Notes: generated by a model from the sequence alone, not told the origin. Shown: positions 33,007-42,195, counted from the first letter of the stretch. The stretch is 46,219 bases of DNA from UBA9732 sp963599445 (GCA_963599445.1 CAVBWZ010000019.1:1-46219), one strand, 5' to 3'. A program made the numbers and translations.

Positions 33007-34422
33007 TCAATCAAACACCTTGCACAGTTTGCCAACGATTTCGTCAAGTTTGCCCAAATCAAGCGTGGCATAGTTCATTACAAACGTGTTTGCATCCTTT
33101 GATTGACCTTTGCCACTGTTATGGCAGTTGTGGTAGAAGCTCGAAAGAGAGCAAAGGCCAATGTCTTCATGTTCGGCGGCTCTCAGGGCTTCCTCCTTCC
33201 TTTTCACGGTATCTACTTTCATTAGAAAATGCAGCCCCGCCTTTTCACCGGAGATTTCGACATGAGGGCCAAGTGGACTTTTTCTCAACGCTTCGATGAA
33301 CGCATCGCGCTTTCTTCTGTAGTATGTCCTAAGCCTGTTGATGTGCGTCCCCATCCTGCCGCTTTCCATGAACTCCAACAGGGTGTACTGTTCAAAGGTG
33401 GAGACAGTGCAGGAATAGAATGAGAGCCTTTCGTTGAAAAGCCTCATAAGCCTTGGTGGCAGCACCATGTAGCTTATTCGCACAGTCGAGCACAACGTCT
33501 TTGAGAACGTGTTCAGGTATATTACGCAGCCTTCGCGGTCTATGGATTTGAAAGAAGGGATAGGCTTGCCGTCAAGACGCAGTTCGCTGTCGTAGTCGTC
33601 CTCCACTATGTACCTGCCACGCTTCTCAGCCGCCCACGCAAGCAGCTCGTACCTCCTTGAGATTGGCATAACTATACCTGTGGGGTATTGGTGCGACGGT
33701 GTAGTATGTACAACCCCGATATCCTTGCCTTCAAGTTCCTTTGCACTTACTCCATTGTCATCTATATCCAAATGTGCAATGCGTATTCCTTGGGCTTTGT
33801 ATGTAAGTTCCTGCTTGCGGTAGCCTGGATTTTCTATGCCGTAGACGACATCCCTTCCAATGAGCTGTACGATAAGACCATACAGGAATTCGCTTCCAGC
33901 TCCTATGACTATGGTGTTTTCGTCTACGTCAAGGCCCCTGTATTCCTTGAGGTATTCGGCAATGCTACGCCTCAGTTGCAGAATGCCGCAGGATGGGGAG
34001 TTTTCAAGAAGCTCTTCGTGTCTTCTTGCCAGAACGCTTCTTGTGGCTTTTGACCAATCGTCGAAGGGAAAGAGGTCTGTTGGTGTCTGATTGTTTGAAA
34101 AATCGGCTATATAATGGCATTGTAGGTCATCGTTTTGGGAGGTTTCAAAGACATCGGTCTTTGGAATGCTGTGTTCAAGGCCTTTGATGTCGCACACGAA
34201 GAAGCCGCTTTTGGGTTTGGATTGGATGTAGCCTTCGGATAGGAGTCGGCCGTATGCGCTTTCCACGGTTATGACGCTTATTCCGTTGTTGGATGCCATG
34301 CATCGTTTGGATGGCAGCTTTTCGTTTGGTGCTAGAACTCCCGTGATTATGTCAGTCTTGATGGCATTGTAGAGGGCTTCGTATAAAGGCCTTTCCATAT
34401 TCTGTAGGTCGTATGTAAGCAC
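33007..34422 (-). CDS. pdxR: MocR/PdxR-type regulator of vitamin B6 synthesis
   Basis: The GTG start (34422) has a perfect AGGAGG upstream. The 471-residue protein has an N-terminal GntR winged helix (about 1-80; LPSKRCMASNNGISVITVES, GYIQSKPKSGFFV), a linker with IPKTDVFETS, and an aminotransferase-I-like domain (about 110-471) with the PLP lysine in TFSKTL. Such MocR proteins sense pyridoxal phosphate. The gene is divergent from pdxS, so PdxR control of pdxST and of itself is the natural reading. The strong promoter at 34503-34531 belongs to this gene. Confidence 0.85.
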   Translation of the reverse strand: MLTYDLQNMERPLYEALYNAIKTDIITGVLAPNEKLPSKRCMASNNGISVITVESAYGRLLSEGYIQSKPKSGFFVCDIKGLEHSIPKTDVFETSQNDDLQCHYIADFSNNQTPTDLFPFDDWSKATRSVLARRHEELLENSPSCGILQLRRSIAEYLKEYRGLDVDENTIVIGAGSEFLYGLIVQLIGRDVVYGIENPGYRKQELTYKAQGIRIAHLDIDDNGVSAKELEGKDIGVVHTTPSHQYPTGIVMPISRRYELLAWAAEKRGRYIVEDDYDSELRLDGKPIPSFKSIDREGCVIYLNTFSKTLCSTVRISYMVLPPRLMRLFNERLSFYSCTVSTFEQYTLLEFMESGRMGTHINRLRTYYRRKRDAFIEALRKSPLGPHVEISGEKAGLHFLMKVDTVKRKEEALRAAEHEDIGLCSLSSFYHNCHNSGKGQSKDANTFVMNYATLDLGKLDEIVGKLCKVFD

Positions 34423-34502
34423 GGGACGACCTCCTTTTGTCTTCTTTGTCTCTGACCTTTTTCCTAGCGATCGAGTAGGTGTCTGGTATTGAAACTGACC
34501 TT

Positions 34503-34531
34503 ATTATAAAAGTAGGTTTTGATTATTTCAA
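34503..34531 (-). promoter_or_regulatory. Strong sigma-70 promoter of pdxR
   Basis: On the minus strand TTGAAA (complement at 34526-34531) and TATAAT (34503-34508) are separated by 17 bases. The pdxST promoter on the plus strand looks weak (a TATACC near 34554 without a good -35), as expected for a gene pair activated by a MocR protein. Confidence 0.7.
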
Positions 34532-34608
34532 CAAGGTCAATTGAAGACTATCCTATACCTGTGCCTTGGAGGCTTGCAAACGGCTTCAAAGGACATCAGG
34601 AGGAAACG

Positions 34609-35490
34609 ATGACAAGAGAATCTGAAAGATACGAACTCAACAAAAACCTTGCCCAAATGCTCAAGGGCGGTGTCATAATGGATGTAACGACCCCAGAACA
34701 GGCTGTCATTGCACAGGAAGCTGGCGCATGTGCCGTCATGGCTTTGGAGCGCATCCCTGCCGATATAAGGGCTGCAGGCGGTGTGTCCAGGATGAGCGAC
34801 CCTAAGATGATAAAGGGCATTCAGGAGGCTGTGACCATACCCGTCATGGCAAAGTGCAGGATAGGCCACTTCGTCGAGGCCCAGATACTCGAAGCCATAG
34901 AGATAGACTATATAGACGAAAGCGAAGTCCTTTCTCCTGCAGACGATGTCTACCATATCAACAAGTGGGACTTCAAAGTCCCGTTCGTCTGCGGCGCAAG
35001 AGACCTTGGCGAGGCACTTAGAAGAATCAACGAAGGCGCTTCCATGATAAGGACCAAGGGCGAGCCTGGAACAGGCGATGTCGTCCAGGCCGTGCGTCAC
35101 ATGAGGATGATGAACGCAGAGATAAGACGGCTCGTCTCCATGCGTGAGGATGAACTCTTCGAGGCTGCAAAGGTCCTTCAGGTACCGTTCGAGCTCGTGA
35201 AGTACGTCCATGAAAACGGAAAGCTTCCAGTGGTCAACTTTGCAGCAGGCGGCGTGGCAACCCCAGCCGATGCAGCGCTCATGATGCAGCTTGGAGCAGA
35301 GGGCGTCTTCGTGGGCTCCGGCATCTTCAAGTCCGGCAATCCCCAGAAACGCGCCAACGCAATCGTCAAGGCCGTCACCAACTACAAGGACGCTTCATTG
35401 ATCGCCCAGCTGTCCGAGGACCTTGGAGAGGCCATGGTTGGCATCAACGAAGACGAGATAAACCTTCTCATGGCAGAGAGGGGCAAATGA
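34609..35490 (+). CDS. pdxS: Pyridoxal 5'-phosphate synthase, synthase subunit
   Basis: The ATG at 34609 (MTRESERYELNKN) follows AGGAGG by six bases, so the upstream in-frame extension is not used. The 293-residue protein has the family length. It makes pyridoxal phosphate from ribose 5-phosphate, glyceraldehyde 3-phosphate and ammonia. The sequence is strongly conserved: GGVIMDV, RIPADIRAAGGVSRMSDP, MAKCRIGHFVEAQ, IDYIDESEVL, MIRTKGEPGTG and VNFAAGGVATPADAALMMQL. The catalytic lysines lie in PVMAKCR and RTKGE. Its stop overlaps the pdxT start by four bases. Confidence 0.97.
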   Translation: MTRESERYELNKNLAQMLKGGVIMDVTTPEQAVIAQEAGACAVMALERIPADIRAAGGVSRMSDPKMIKGIQEAVTIPVMAKCRIGHFVEAQILEAIEIDYIDESEVLSPADDVYHINKWDFKVPFVCGARDLGEALRRINEGASMIRTKGEPGTGDVVQAVRHMRMMNAEIRRLVSMREDELFEAAKVLQVPFELVKYVHENGKLPVVNFAAGGVATPADAALMMQLGAEGVFVGSGIFKSGNPQKRANAIVKAVTNYKDASLIAQLSEDLGEAMVGINEDEINLLMAERGK

Positions 35491-36068
35491 CGAACCCCTC
35501 GAAACGCCCAATGCGCATTGGCGTCCTCGCTCTACAGGGCGCCTTCATAGAGCACGTGGATAGGCTGCATTCATTGAAGGCCGATGCCGTTGAGCTCCGC
35601 TGCTCCGCTGACCTCAACACTCCTATTGATGGACTTGTCCTTCCCGGCGGAGAGAGCACTGTCCAAATGAAGCTCCTGCGTGAACTTGGCATGTACGATG
35701 ACCTGAAAGCCCTCATTGATTCAGGAAAGCCAGTGCTTGGGACCTGCGCAGGCCTCATTCTGCTGGCTTCCTCTGTGGAGGGACAGTCTGCAGTTGGCTT
35801 TGGAACCATGCCTGTCACCGTTAGGCGCAACGCCTACGGCAGGCAGCTTGGCAGCTTTCATACCATTGCCCCTTTCTCTGGTGTTGGAGACGTTCCAATG
35901 GCTTTCATAAGGGCTCCATACGTCACTGAGGTTGGACCTGGTGTGGAAGTACTCTCCAAAGTGGATGGCAACATAGTGGCCGTGAAGTACGGCAACCAGT
36001 ATGGATTGTCTTTCCATCCGGAGCTGGACAATGGGGACTGGATCTACCACCTTGTCTTCAACCTTTAG
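35487..36068 (+). CDS. pdxT: Pyridoxal 5'-phosphate synthase, glutaminase subunit
   Basis: The 193-residue glutaminase supplies ammonia to PdxS. The class I amidotransferase triad is visible: cysteine in GTCAGLILLA, and His and Glu in FHPEL near the C-terminus. Other family blocks are MRIGVLALQGAFIEHV and LVLPGGESTVQMKLLRE. The ATG overlaps the pdxS stop (ATGA), so the two subunits are coupled. A second ATG at residue 9 (MRIGVLALQG) fits the family start but lacks the coupling overlap. Confidence 0.96.
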   Translation: MTNPSKRPMRIGVLALQGAFIEHVDRLHSLKADAVELRCSADLNTPIDGLVLPGGESTVQMKLLRELGMYDDLKALIDSGKPVLGTCAGLILLASSVEGQSAVGFGTMPVTVRRNAYGRQLGSFHTIAPFSGVGDVPMAFIRAPYVTEVGPGVEVLSKVDGNIVAVKYGNQYGLSFHPELDNGDWIYHLVFNL

Positions 36069-36190
36069 CCTTGGTCTTTGAGTCGTCTTCATCGTCACTT
36101 CGCTCAGGCTGTACAAAAAGTACTATCCTTCGCTTGTATCCTTGAATACGGCTCAAATCCCGGCGGCTAGACTGTATAATAAAGTTTGGG

Positions 36191-36271
36191 ATTTCAACAA
36201 AAAGTCTTGAAAACGAAGGTTTTGTTGAAAATTTGCAACAAAGATGCGGAAAAAAGAAGTTTTTGTTGCAA
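36191..36271. repeat. Two inverted repeats with TTTTGTTG words upstream of tctC
   Basis: ATTTCAACAAAA (36191-36202) pairs with TTTTGTTGAAA (36220-36230). TTGCAACAAA (36233-36242) pairs with TTTGTTGCAA (36262-36271). A further TTTTTGTTGCG lies over the -35 box of the tctC promoter. These look like operator sites for one regulator. No gene is seen in 36069-36492. Confidence 0.5.
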
Positions 36272-36364
36272 TCAAGGCTACGTCGCTTGAACTGTGAACG
36301 AGTAATCGTTTCTTCGTTTACGAAAATTTTACATAAAAAACTTACGAAAACGAAAAAGTTTTTG

Positions 36365-36393
36365 TTGCGTTTTGCAAAAAGTGCCCCTATAAT
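36365..36393 (+). promoter_or_regulatory. Sigma-70 promoter of the tct cluster
   Basis: TTGCGT (36365-36370), a 17-base spacer and a perfect TATAAT (36388-36393). The -35 overlaps a TTTGTTGC word shared with the upstream inverted repeats. The leader to the GTG at 36493 is about 93 nt. Confidence 0.75.
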
Positions 36394-36492
36394 GTTCAAA
36401 GGTTAGCAAACAATGGCCTGTCTGTGCGTCCTAGAGTTCCCCTTTTGATGCCGGCAGGTCGGTGGTTTCAATGTCGCATTAGGAGGTTTACA

Positions 36493-37467
36493 GTGAAACG
36501 CGCTTTGATCATCATGTTGGTGGCACTCGTAGCCATGACAACTGTTTTCGCACAGGGTCTCGAAGAGACTTCTGCATCGTTCCCAGATCCAGAAAGAACA
36601 ATAACAATCATAGTCCCACAGGGCGCTGGTGGTGGAACGGATACATTCGCAAGGTCACTTGCTGCAAAGATGACGGAGATTTCCGGCCAGAACTTCATCG
36701 TTGAGAACATCACAGGAAACTCAACTGGAACAGGTACGAACGAAGTCATCAATTCTGAAGCAGATGGCTACAAGATGCTCATGTACGGAACATACACGAT
36801 TGTTGGAACATCCGTTGGAGCAACAGACGGTGCTGCCGGACTCGACTTCATCGCAGGCCTCACCCTCGAGCCATTCGTCATTGGCGTCAAGGCAGACTCA
36901 CAGTGGAACACACTTCAGGACCTCATCGACTATGCTAAGGCAAACCCTGGTCAGGTAACGATTGGTAACGCTGGTGCAACAGGAACGACAGCCGTTGTGG
37001 CTTGCGGTCTCAACGTCGCATGCGGCAACTGCTTCAACGTCATCCCTGCAAACGGTGGTGCTGAGCTTCAGACATGGGTCATGGGCGGACACTGCCAGGT
37101 TGGTATCTTCTCCCAGACTGAGATCGTCGATGGAATCAAACCTCTCGCATTCCTTGGTGAATCAAGATCCCTCAACAAGAACCTTGTCGACGTTCCTACA
37201 ATCGTAGAAGCCGGCTATGGCGACCTCACAATCCCTTATGGTTGTTTCCGCGGTCTTGCAGTTCCAAAGGGAACTCCAGATGAGGCAAAGAACTGGCTCG
37301 CAGACATCGTAGAGAAGGCATTCTACTCCGATGAGTTCCAGGCTTTCATGGCTGACAAGGGATACCTTCAGACATTCTCAACCCTCGCTGAGACGGATGC
37401 ATACAATGCACAGCTCATGCAGGATCTCCAGCCAGCTCTCGAAGCAGCAGGTCTCGTAAAGAAATGA
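36493..37467 (+). CDS. TctC/Bug-type periplasmic binding protein
   Basis: A GTG start at 36493 follows AGGAGG (36481-36486) by six bases. The 324-residue protein has a signal peptide (VKRALIIMLVALVAMTTVFA) and the Bug fold: TITIIVPQGAGGGTDTFARSL near residue 40, IVENITGNSTGTG, and AVPKGTPDEAKNWL toward the C-terminus. Such proteins bring carboxylates (citrate, succinate, other organic or sugar acids) to TctAB. The real ligand is unknown. A terminator hairpin follows the gene, so it is probably made in excess over the membrane subunits. Confidence 0.88.
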   Translation: MKRALIIMLVALVAMTTVFAQGLEETSASFPDPERTITIIVPQGAGGGTDTFARSLAAKMTEISGQNFIVENITGNSTGTGTNEVINSEADGYKMLMYGTYTIVGTSVGATDGAAGLDFIAGLTLEPFVIGVKADSQWNTLQDLIDYAKANPGQVTIGNAGATGTTAVVACGLNVACGNCFNVIPANGGAELQTWVMGGHCQVGIFSQTEIVDGIKPLAFLGESRSLNKNLVDVPTIVEAGYGDLTIPYGCFRGLAVPKGTPDEAKNWLADIVEKAFYSDEFQAFMADKGYLQTFSTLAETDAYNAQLMQDLQPALEAAGLVKK

Positions 37468-37475
37468 GTATATGA

Positions 37476-37509
37476 CATCACTGGCCCAAAAGGCCGGTGA
37501 TGTTTTTTT
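37476..37509 (+). terminator. Terminator/attenuator between tctC and tctB
   Basis: CATCACTGGCC and GGCCGGTGATG form an almost perfect 11-bp stem (one T-G pair) around a short CAAAA loop, followed by seven Ts. It lies nine bases after the tctC stop. Partial read-through would give the usual excess of binding protein. Confidence 0.88.
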
Positions 37510-37530
37510 ACAGGCATAGGGGAGTGGTCG

Positions 37531-37595
37531 TTCGACCGGTGCAAGAACCGGTCGAATACTGCACAGAGGATTCGTTTCCAAACGAGTACTCTGTG
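37531..37595 (+). ncRNA. Structured leader of tctBA, candidate cis-acting RNA
   Basis: Two hairpins in a row: TTCGACCGGT / ACCGGTCGAA (10-bp perfect stem, loop GCAAGA; 37531-37556), then CACAGAG / CTCTGTG (37562-37595) enclosing a second short helix TCGTT / AACGA. They lie after the tctC terminator and before the tctB ribosome site. They could protect the downstream RNA or act as a regulatory element. No known class is recognised. Confidence 0.45.
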
Positions 37596-37631
37596 GGGTA
37601 ATCAATTCTTACAGGTCAGGAGTCAGGAGCT

Positions 37632-38330
37632 ATGAAGAAAATCAAATTGTTTCCTCTTGTCATGACGGTTCTGTCTGCGCTCTATACGATAAGCACTGCG
37701 CTTTCAGAAGATTTCAAATATCAGGTTGATACCGTTGGAGGAGACCCGGGTGGAAAGCTTCTTCCCCTCATAATGGGTGTGTTCCTTTTTCTTGGGTTCC
37801 TGTTCATAACCATAAAGGAACGTCCGGATGGCAAGAAGATGGACAAAGAGACTTTGGTCCTCTTCCTTGTGACCCTTGTTCTTTCAATCGCCTATGTGGC
37901 ACTTCTCAAGCCAATTGGATTCATCCTTGTGACTACCATCCTTCTCTACACCTTGCTGTATCTCTATACCACGATAGGTGAGAAGAGAAGTATAGCCCAG
38001 GCTTCCATAGGCGGTGTATCCACACTTGCATTGACGATTGGCTTCTACACACTCATGAGGCTTATCTCCAAGTCCATCATAAGGATGGGAAGGTCAGGCG
38101 CACTTCCTGCATTCTTTGGGAAGTCGGCTGGAAGTGCATGCATTGCATTGCTCTTCGTCGTAGTCGTCACGGTCGTGCTTGCACTTACGCTTGTGAAGCT
38201 TCTCAACAAGAAGGGGTTCAACCGTCCAGCGGTTGCAGGAATCATCACCTTTGCAACGGTGCTTTTCCTGTATGTCGTGTTCAAGCAGTTCTTCCAGGTC
38301 AATCTTGCTCCTGGTCTCATCAAATACTGA
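37632..38330 (+). CDS. TctB-like small membrane subunit, enlarged
   Basis: The ATG has CAGGAG four bases upstream. The 232-residue membrane protein has about five to six hydrophobic segments (LFPLVMTVLSALYTI, LLPLIMGVFLFLGFLFI, LVLFLVTLVLSIAYVALL, GFILVTTILLYTLLYLY, ACIALLFVVVVTVVLALTLV, AGIITFATVLFLYVVF). TctB proteins usually have about 150 residues and four segments; the last third here (from about residue 165) is extra. It is identified mainly by its place between tctC and tctA. It forms the membrane complex with TctA. Confidence 0.75.
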   Translation: MKKIKLFPLVMTVLSALYTISTALSEDFKYQVDTVGGDPGGKLLPLIMGVFLFLGFLFITIKERPDGKKMDKETLVLFLVTLVLSIAYVALLKPIGFILVTTILLYTLLYLYTTIGEKRSIAQASIGGVSTLALTIGFYTLMRLISKSIIRMGRSGALPAFFGKSAGSACIALLFVVVVTVVLALTLVKLLNKKGFNRPAVAGIITFATVLFLYVVFKQFFQVNLAPGLIKY

Positions 38331-38344
38331 TAGGAGGTTGATCC

Positions 38345-39877
38345 ATGGGTGATTTTGCACAGGGCTTCCAGATGGTGGCCAACATTTCTACGATACTCTG
38401 GTGTGCATTCGGTTCCGTACTTGGAATCATTCTTGGCGCACTTCCAGGTCTTACGGCGACAATGGGAATTGCACTTGTAATTCCTATTTCATACAGCATT
38501 TCCAATACGGCTACAGGAATAGGGCTTCTCCTTTCCGTATACTGCGGTGCAGTCTGCGGAGCCTCCATTCCTGCAATCCTGTTGGGAATCCCGGGAAACC
38601 CAAACGCCATTGCAACCGTCACTGACGGTCAGCTCATGACCAAGAAGGGTCTTGCCGGCCAGGCTCTTGGCGGAGCCGTAATAGCCTCCATGATAGGTGG
38701 CATAGGCTCTGAGATACTTCTTGTGTTCTTCAGTCCACTGATTGCAAAGGCTACGCTTGCCTTTGGTCCTGCAGAGAAGACGACGTTGGCTCTTGTTGGG
38801 CTTGTCATAATAGCATCGGTCTCGGGGAAGGACATTCTGAAAGGCCTTCTCATGGGTGCGCTGGGCTTCGTGTTCGCATTCCTTGGTACCGACCCAATCT
38901 CCGGTGCATGCAGGATGCCGTTTGCCGATGCTCTCAAGAAGACAGTCCTTGCCGGTGGCTTCGACATGACGTCAACCCTCATTGGCCTCTACGGTGTAAG
39001 CCAGGTGTTCGCTGAGCTTGCAAACCTGTCAAAGCCGCAGAACACAGACGTGGCTACCAACATTGGAAAGGTGTTCCCTCCGTTCAAGAAGGTTCTTTCC
39101 ATGTGGCAGATAATACTCTCATCCTTGGGTATTGGTACGATTATTGGTGCAATTCCTGGAACTGGGGCATCGATTGCGGTCTTCATGGCGCATGACTCGG
39201 CCACCAAGATATGCGATGCATCCAACGGCAAGCTTGACAAGCCGGGTACGGGATGCCTTGAAGGTGTCTTCGCTCCTGAGGTTGCGAACAACGCGGTCAC
39301 TGGCGGTGCACTCATCCCTGCACTTTCACTTGGAATCCCTGGCGACAGTGCAACCGCCGTCCTCATTGGAGCCCTCATGATAAACGGTGTAACACCTGGC
39401 TTCCAGCTGTTCAGCACGAACATGCCTCTTGTGTACTCCATCTTCATCACGCTGTTCATTGCAAACGTGTTCATGGGTGTCTTCCAGCTTGCAGGGATCC
39501 GTCTTTATCCAAAGGTTCTTCTCATAAGCCAGCGCATACTCATGCCAATCGTGCTTATCCTTTCTTTCATTGGTTCCTACGCACTTGCCGGTGCTTCAAT
39601 ACCAAAGGGTGTGTTCAATGTCGGCACGGCTCTCTTCATGGGTCTTGTTGGATATGCAATGAAGAAGAACGGCTATCCTTTGGCACCTGTCGTACTTGGT
39701 TTCATCCTTGGTGGAATGTTCGAGGAGAACTTCAGAAAGGCGGTCAAGCTTGGTGCCGGAACAATGGAAAGGTTCGTGTCATCCCCAATCTGCTGGGTCT
39801 TCACGCTCCTTGCAGTTGTCATAGTCGTTTCGTCCGTGCTCAAGAACAGAAAAGAGGCAAAGGCAAAGAATGCTTAA
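38345..39877 (+). CDS. TctA-type large membrane subunit of a tripartite tricarboxylate transporter
   Basis: The 510-residue protein (AGGAGG before the ATG) is the sodium- or proton-coupled channel subunit, with about 11-12 membrane segments. Family motifs are GxxxGxLPGLTATMG near residue 30 (LGALPGLTATMGIAL), YCGAVCGASIPAILLGIPGNP, and the mirrored GAIPGTGASIAVFMAH and ALSLGIPGDSATAVLIGAL in the second half. The two Gly-Pro loops are the substrate-binding core. It overlaps the next gene by eight bases, linking transport to the hydrolase that follows. Confidence 0.92.
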   Translation: MGDFAQGFQMVANISTILWCAFGSVLGIILGALPGLTATMGIALVIPISYSISNTATGIGLLLSVYCGAVCGASIPAILLGIPGNPNAIATVTDGQLMTKKGLAGQALGGAVIASMIGGIGSEILLVFFSPLIAKATLAFGPAEKTTLALVGLVIIASVSGKDILKGLLMGALGFVFAFLGTDPISGACRMPFADALKKTVLAGGFDMTSTLIGLYGVSQVFAELANLSKPQNTDVATNIGKVFPPFKKVLSMWQIILSSLGIGTIIGAIPGTGASIAVFMAHDSATKICDASNGKLDKPGTGCLEGVFAPEVANNAVTGGALIPALSLGIPGDSATAVLIGALMINGVTPGFQLFSTNMPLVYSIFITLFIANVFMGVFQLAGIRLYPKVLLISQRILMPIVLILSFIGSYALAGASIPKGVFNVGTALFMGLVGYAMKKNGYPLAPVVLGFILGGMFEENFRKAVKLGAGTMERFVSSPICWVFTLLAVVIVVSSVLKNRKEAKAKNA

Positions 39878-40625
39878 GTACGTTTTCCTTGGTGCGAACG
39901 GATCCATGCAGGAAGGGGGGAGTGGAAACACCTCCCTCCTGTTTTCTGATGGCGTTTCATCGTTCCTCGTGGATGCATCCGTGAACATCCATGCTGCAGT
40001 GGAAGCCAACATAGATGTTGTTGTCATAACGCACGAGCATATAGACCACATGTACGCACTTCCAAGCCTTCTGCATCAACTGTGGCTTTCAAAGCGTACC
40101 AAGCCTCTTGTGATAATTTGTCCAGATGGTGTGAGAAACATGGTGAACGGACTCATAGACAACTTTGCAATTCGTTCCAAGAAAGGCATCTTTGACATAG
40201 CGTTCGAAACTGCCGGTCGCAACAGAGTTGGAGACATGGACATTGAGTTCTTCAAGACAGTCCATACTCCAAACTCGGTTGGCATGGTGGTAAGCGAAAG
40301 GGCTGACGGAAGTCAGAAGAACCCAAAGAAGATCGTATATACCTGCGACACCGCACCTGTGGAGAACCCTAAGGATTCGCTTCCAGCGTGTGCCTTTGGC
40401 CCTGATGTACTCATCCATGAGACGAATTCCGTCAGCAATGTCCGCAAGCCTGATCATAGCAGCGGCCTTGATGCCGCAAGGCTTGCGCTTGAACTTGGCG
40501 CAAAGCGTCTTGTGCTATGCCACCTTCCAAAGGGTGATGCCGCAAAACAGGCGATATTGGAGGAAGCCCGCAGCCTGTATCCAAATGCAGAGCTTCCAAT
40601 AGTAATGAAAGAGGAGACTGTTTGA
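39870..40625 (+). CDS. Metallo-beta-lactamase-fold hydrolase
   Basis: The 251-residue enzyme belongs to the RNase Z/PhnP-like branch of the metallo-beta-lactamase fold. The metal motif is THEHIDH at 54-60, with further ligands in KTVHTPNSVG, the TCDTAP aspartate and a histidine in LVLCHLP. The N-terminal VFLGANGSMQEGGSGNTSLL is the usual nucleotide/phosphodiester-hydrolase opening. The gene starts inside the end of tctA and is followed at once by a mutase. That suggests it acts on the imported compound or its cyclic or lactone form, which is inference. A run of six Gs lies at 39915-39920. Confidence 0.82.
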   Translation: MLKYVFLGANGSMQEGGSGNTSLLFSDGVSSFLVDASVNIHAAVEANIDVVVITHEHIDHMYALPSLLHQLWLSKRTKPLVIICPDGVRNMVNGLIDNFAIRSKKGIFDIAFETAGRNRVGDMDIEFFKTVHTPNSVGMVVSERADGSQKNPKKIVYTCDTAPVENPKDSLPACAFGPDVLIHETNSVSNVRKPDHSSGLDAARLALELGAKRLVLCHLPKGDAAKQAILEEARSLYPNAELPIVMKEETV

Positions 40626-40626
40626 A

Positions 40627-42195
40627 ATGGATGACCTTCTACTTGGAATGTTCAAACTCTACGATATAAGAACGAAGGAGCACAACCTGACACCGGAGCT
40701 CAAGGACAGGCTGTACAACGCATTGGCCGTATACTATAGGGACAGCGTCAAGGCTAGCTCGATTGTGATATGCCGTGATGCACGCCTGTACGTTCCGGAA
40801 CTTGTGGAAGGTCTTGTCCAGGCATTCTGCCTTGCAGGGATCGATGTCCTTGTGAATCCTCTTCCAATATCCACATGTCAGTTCTACTACACCTGCATGA
40901 AACACAGGGACAGCGCCGGCATAATGGTCACGGCTTCCCACAATCCTGGCGAATATGTGGGCATGAAGCTCATGGCTCCTCAGCTGCTTCCCATTGCATA
41001 TGGCAACGGACCGGACGGTGGAGTGGAGAAAATCAAGCAGTTGTATATAGACAATGTGCATATTCAGCCAAGTTCGGAATCAAATTCAGGCAAGGCCAAC
41101 GTGTCCCATGGAAAGGGCACTGTAACCGTCATAAACGAACTTGAAGGCTACATTGACTATTCCATGAAGCTTGCAGGCGTTGACGAAGGTTCCCTGAAGG
41201 GATTGAATGTCCTCTTTGAGTTCCTCAACGGTTCTGCTGGAACGGAGGAGGCCCTTGCATTCCAGAAGGCGGGTGCAAACGTCACATACAGGCACCTTCT
41301 TCCAAATGGGTTCTTCCCGGCAGGCGATCCAAACCCAATCATTGAATCGTCCATAGCTCCTGCAAGGGCCGCCATGAAGGAAGGCTCCTATGACATAGGG
41401 TTCTGCTTCGACGGCGACGGCGATAGGCTTGACCTTATGGACAGCAACGGAGAGCAGATAGTACCAGGGCTCAACATGGCAATCATCATACCTGAGATAA
41501 TGAAGGTCTATGGTGGGACGAAGAAGCATTTCTATGCCGATGTCAAAGCCCTCCCGATCTCTCTATGCGAGATTGCAAAGTCCGGTGCGGACGTCCACAT
41601 AATCCGCAACGGGCATTCGTTCATAAAGGCAAAGCTCAGAGACAACTGCAACGATGGCTACTTTGCATCAGAGGAGGAGTCCGCCCACTACTACATGAAC
41701 TTCCCGTACGATGTGGAAGACCCGTCAAAGGGCTATGCGGCGGTGGAGTCCACCATGTTCTTCGCCCTTCTAACTGCAAGATGCTATCTTGAGAACCCAC
41801 AGGCTTACAAGAGGGCGACTGAGCTTCAGAAATCGGTCTATAGGGAGAGGGAATGGCCTTTGTACTGCGAGGCCGCCCCGGAGAAGATGCCGCAGATTCT
41901 TGACGACGTGGAGAAGAGGATGAAGGATATGGGGGCTGTCGTGATAGACCGTATGGACGATGGCAGCGACCTTGATGCAACCCTCATGCGCTTCAACCTT
42001 CCAGAGAGGATCGACGGTGGTACGGACCTTTCCAAGGCCAAATGGGCTCAGGTTGCACAGCGTATCTCTCGAAGCGAGGACGCAATGGTGCGTTGGGAAG
42101 TCGTCTCCAACGACAAGGCTGAGTGCGAAAGGCTCAATTCCATCATTAGGGAGATTGCTGACGGATACGTGGAGAAGGGCTTTGCCAGATACTGA
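40627..42195 (+). CDS. Phosphohexomutase (phosphomannomutase/phosphoglucomutase family)
   Basis: The 522-residue enzyme moves phosphate between C1 and C6 (or C5) of a sugar. The catalytic serine loop VTASHNP is at 101-107 (Ser104), the metal loop DGDGDR at 262-267, and the sugar-binding EEESAHYY at 349-356. The opening KLYDIRTKEHNLTP and C-terminal phosphate-binding part are present but diverged from ManB and GlmM, so the sugar cannot be named. It starts one base after the hydrolase stop, in the tct operon. A TATAAT near its end (42206) may serve the next gene. Confidence 0.87.
   Translation: MDDLLLGMFKLYDIRTKEHNLTPELKDRLYNALAVYYRDSVKASSIVICRDARLYVPELVEGLVQAFCLAGIDVLVNPLPISTCQFYYTCMKHRDSAGIMVTASHNPGEYVGMKLMAPQLLPIAYGNGPDGGVEKIKQLYIDNVHIQPSSESNSGKANVSHGKGTVTVINELEGYIDYSMKLAGVDEGSLKGLNVLFEFLNGSAGTEEALAFQKAGANVTYRHLLPNGFFPAGDPNPIIESSIAPARAAMKEGSYDIGFCFDGDGDRLDLMDSNGEQIVPGLNMAIIIPEIMKVYGGTKKHFYADVKALPISLCEIAKSGADVHIIRNGHSFIKAKLRDNCNDGYFASEEESAHYYMNFPYDVEDPSKGYAAVESTMFFALLTARCYLENPQAYKRATELQKSVYREREWPLYCEAAPEKMPQILDDVEKRMKDMGAVVIDRMDDGSDLDATLMRFNLPERIDGGTDLSKAKWAQVAQRISRSEDAMVRWEVVSNDKAECERLNSIIREIADGYVEKGFARY

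Noticed and set aside
39915..39920. G6 run as a second phase-variable tract
   Set aside because: Six Gs are short, and the frame is open on both sides; no support for switching.
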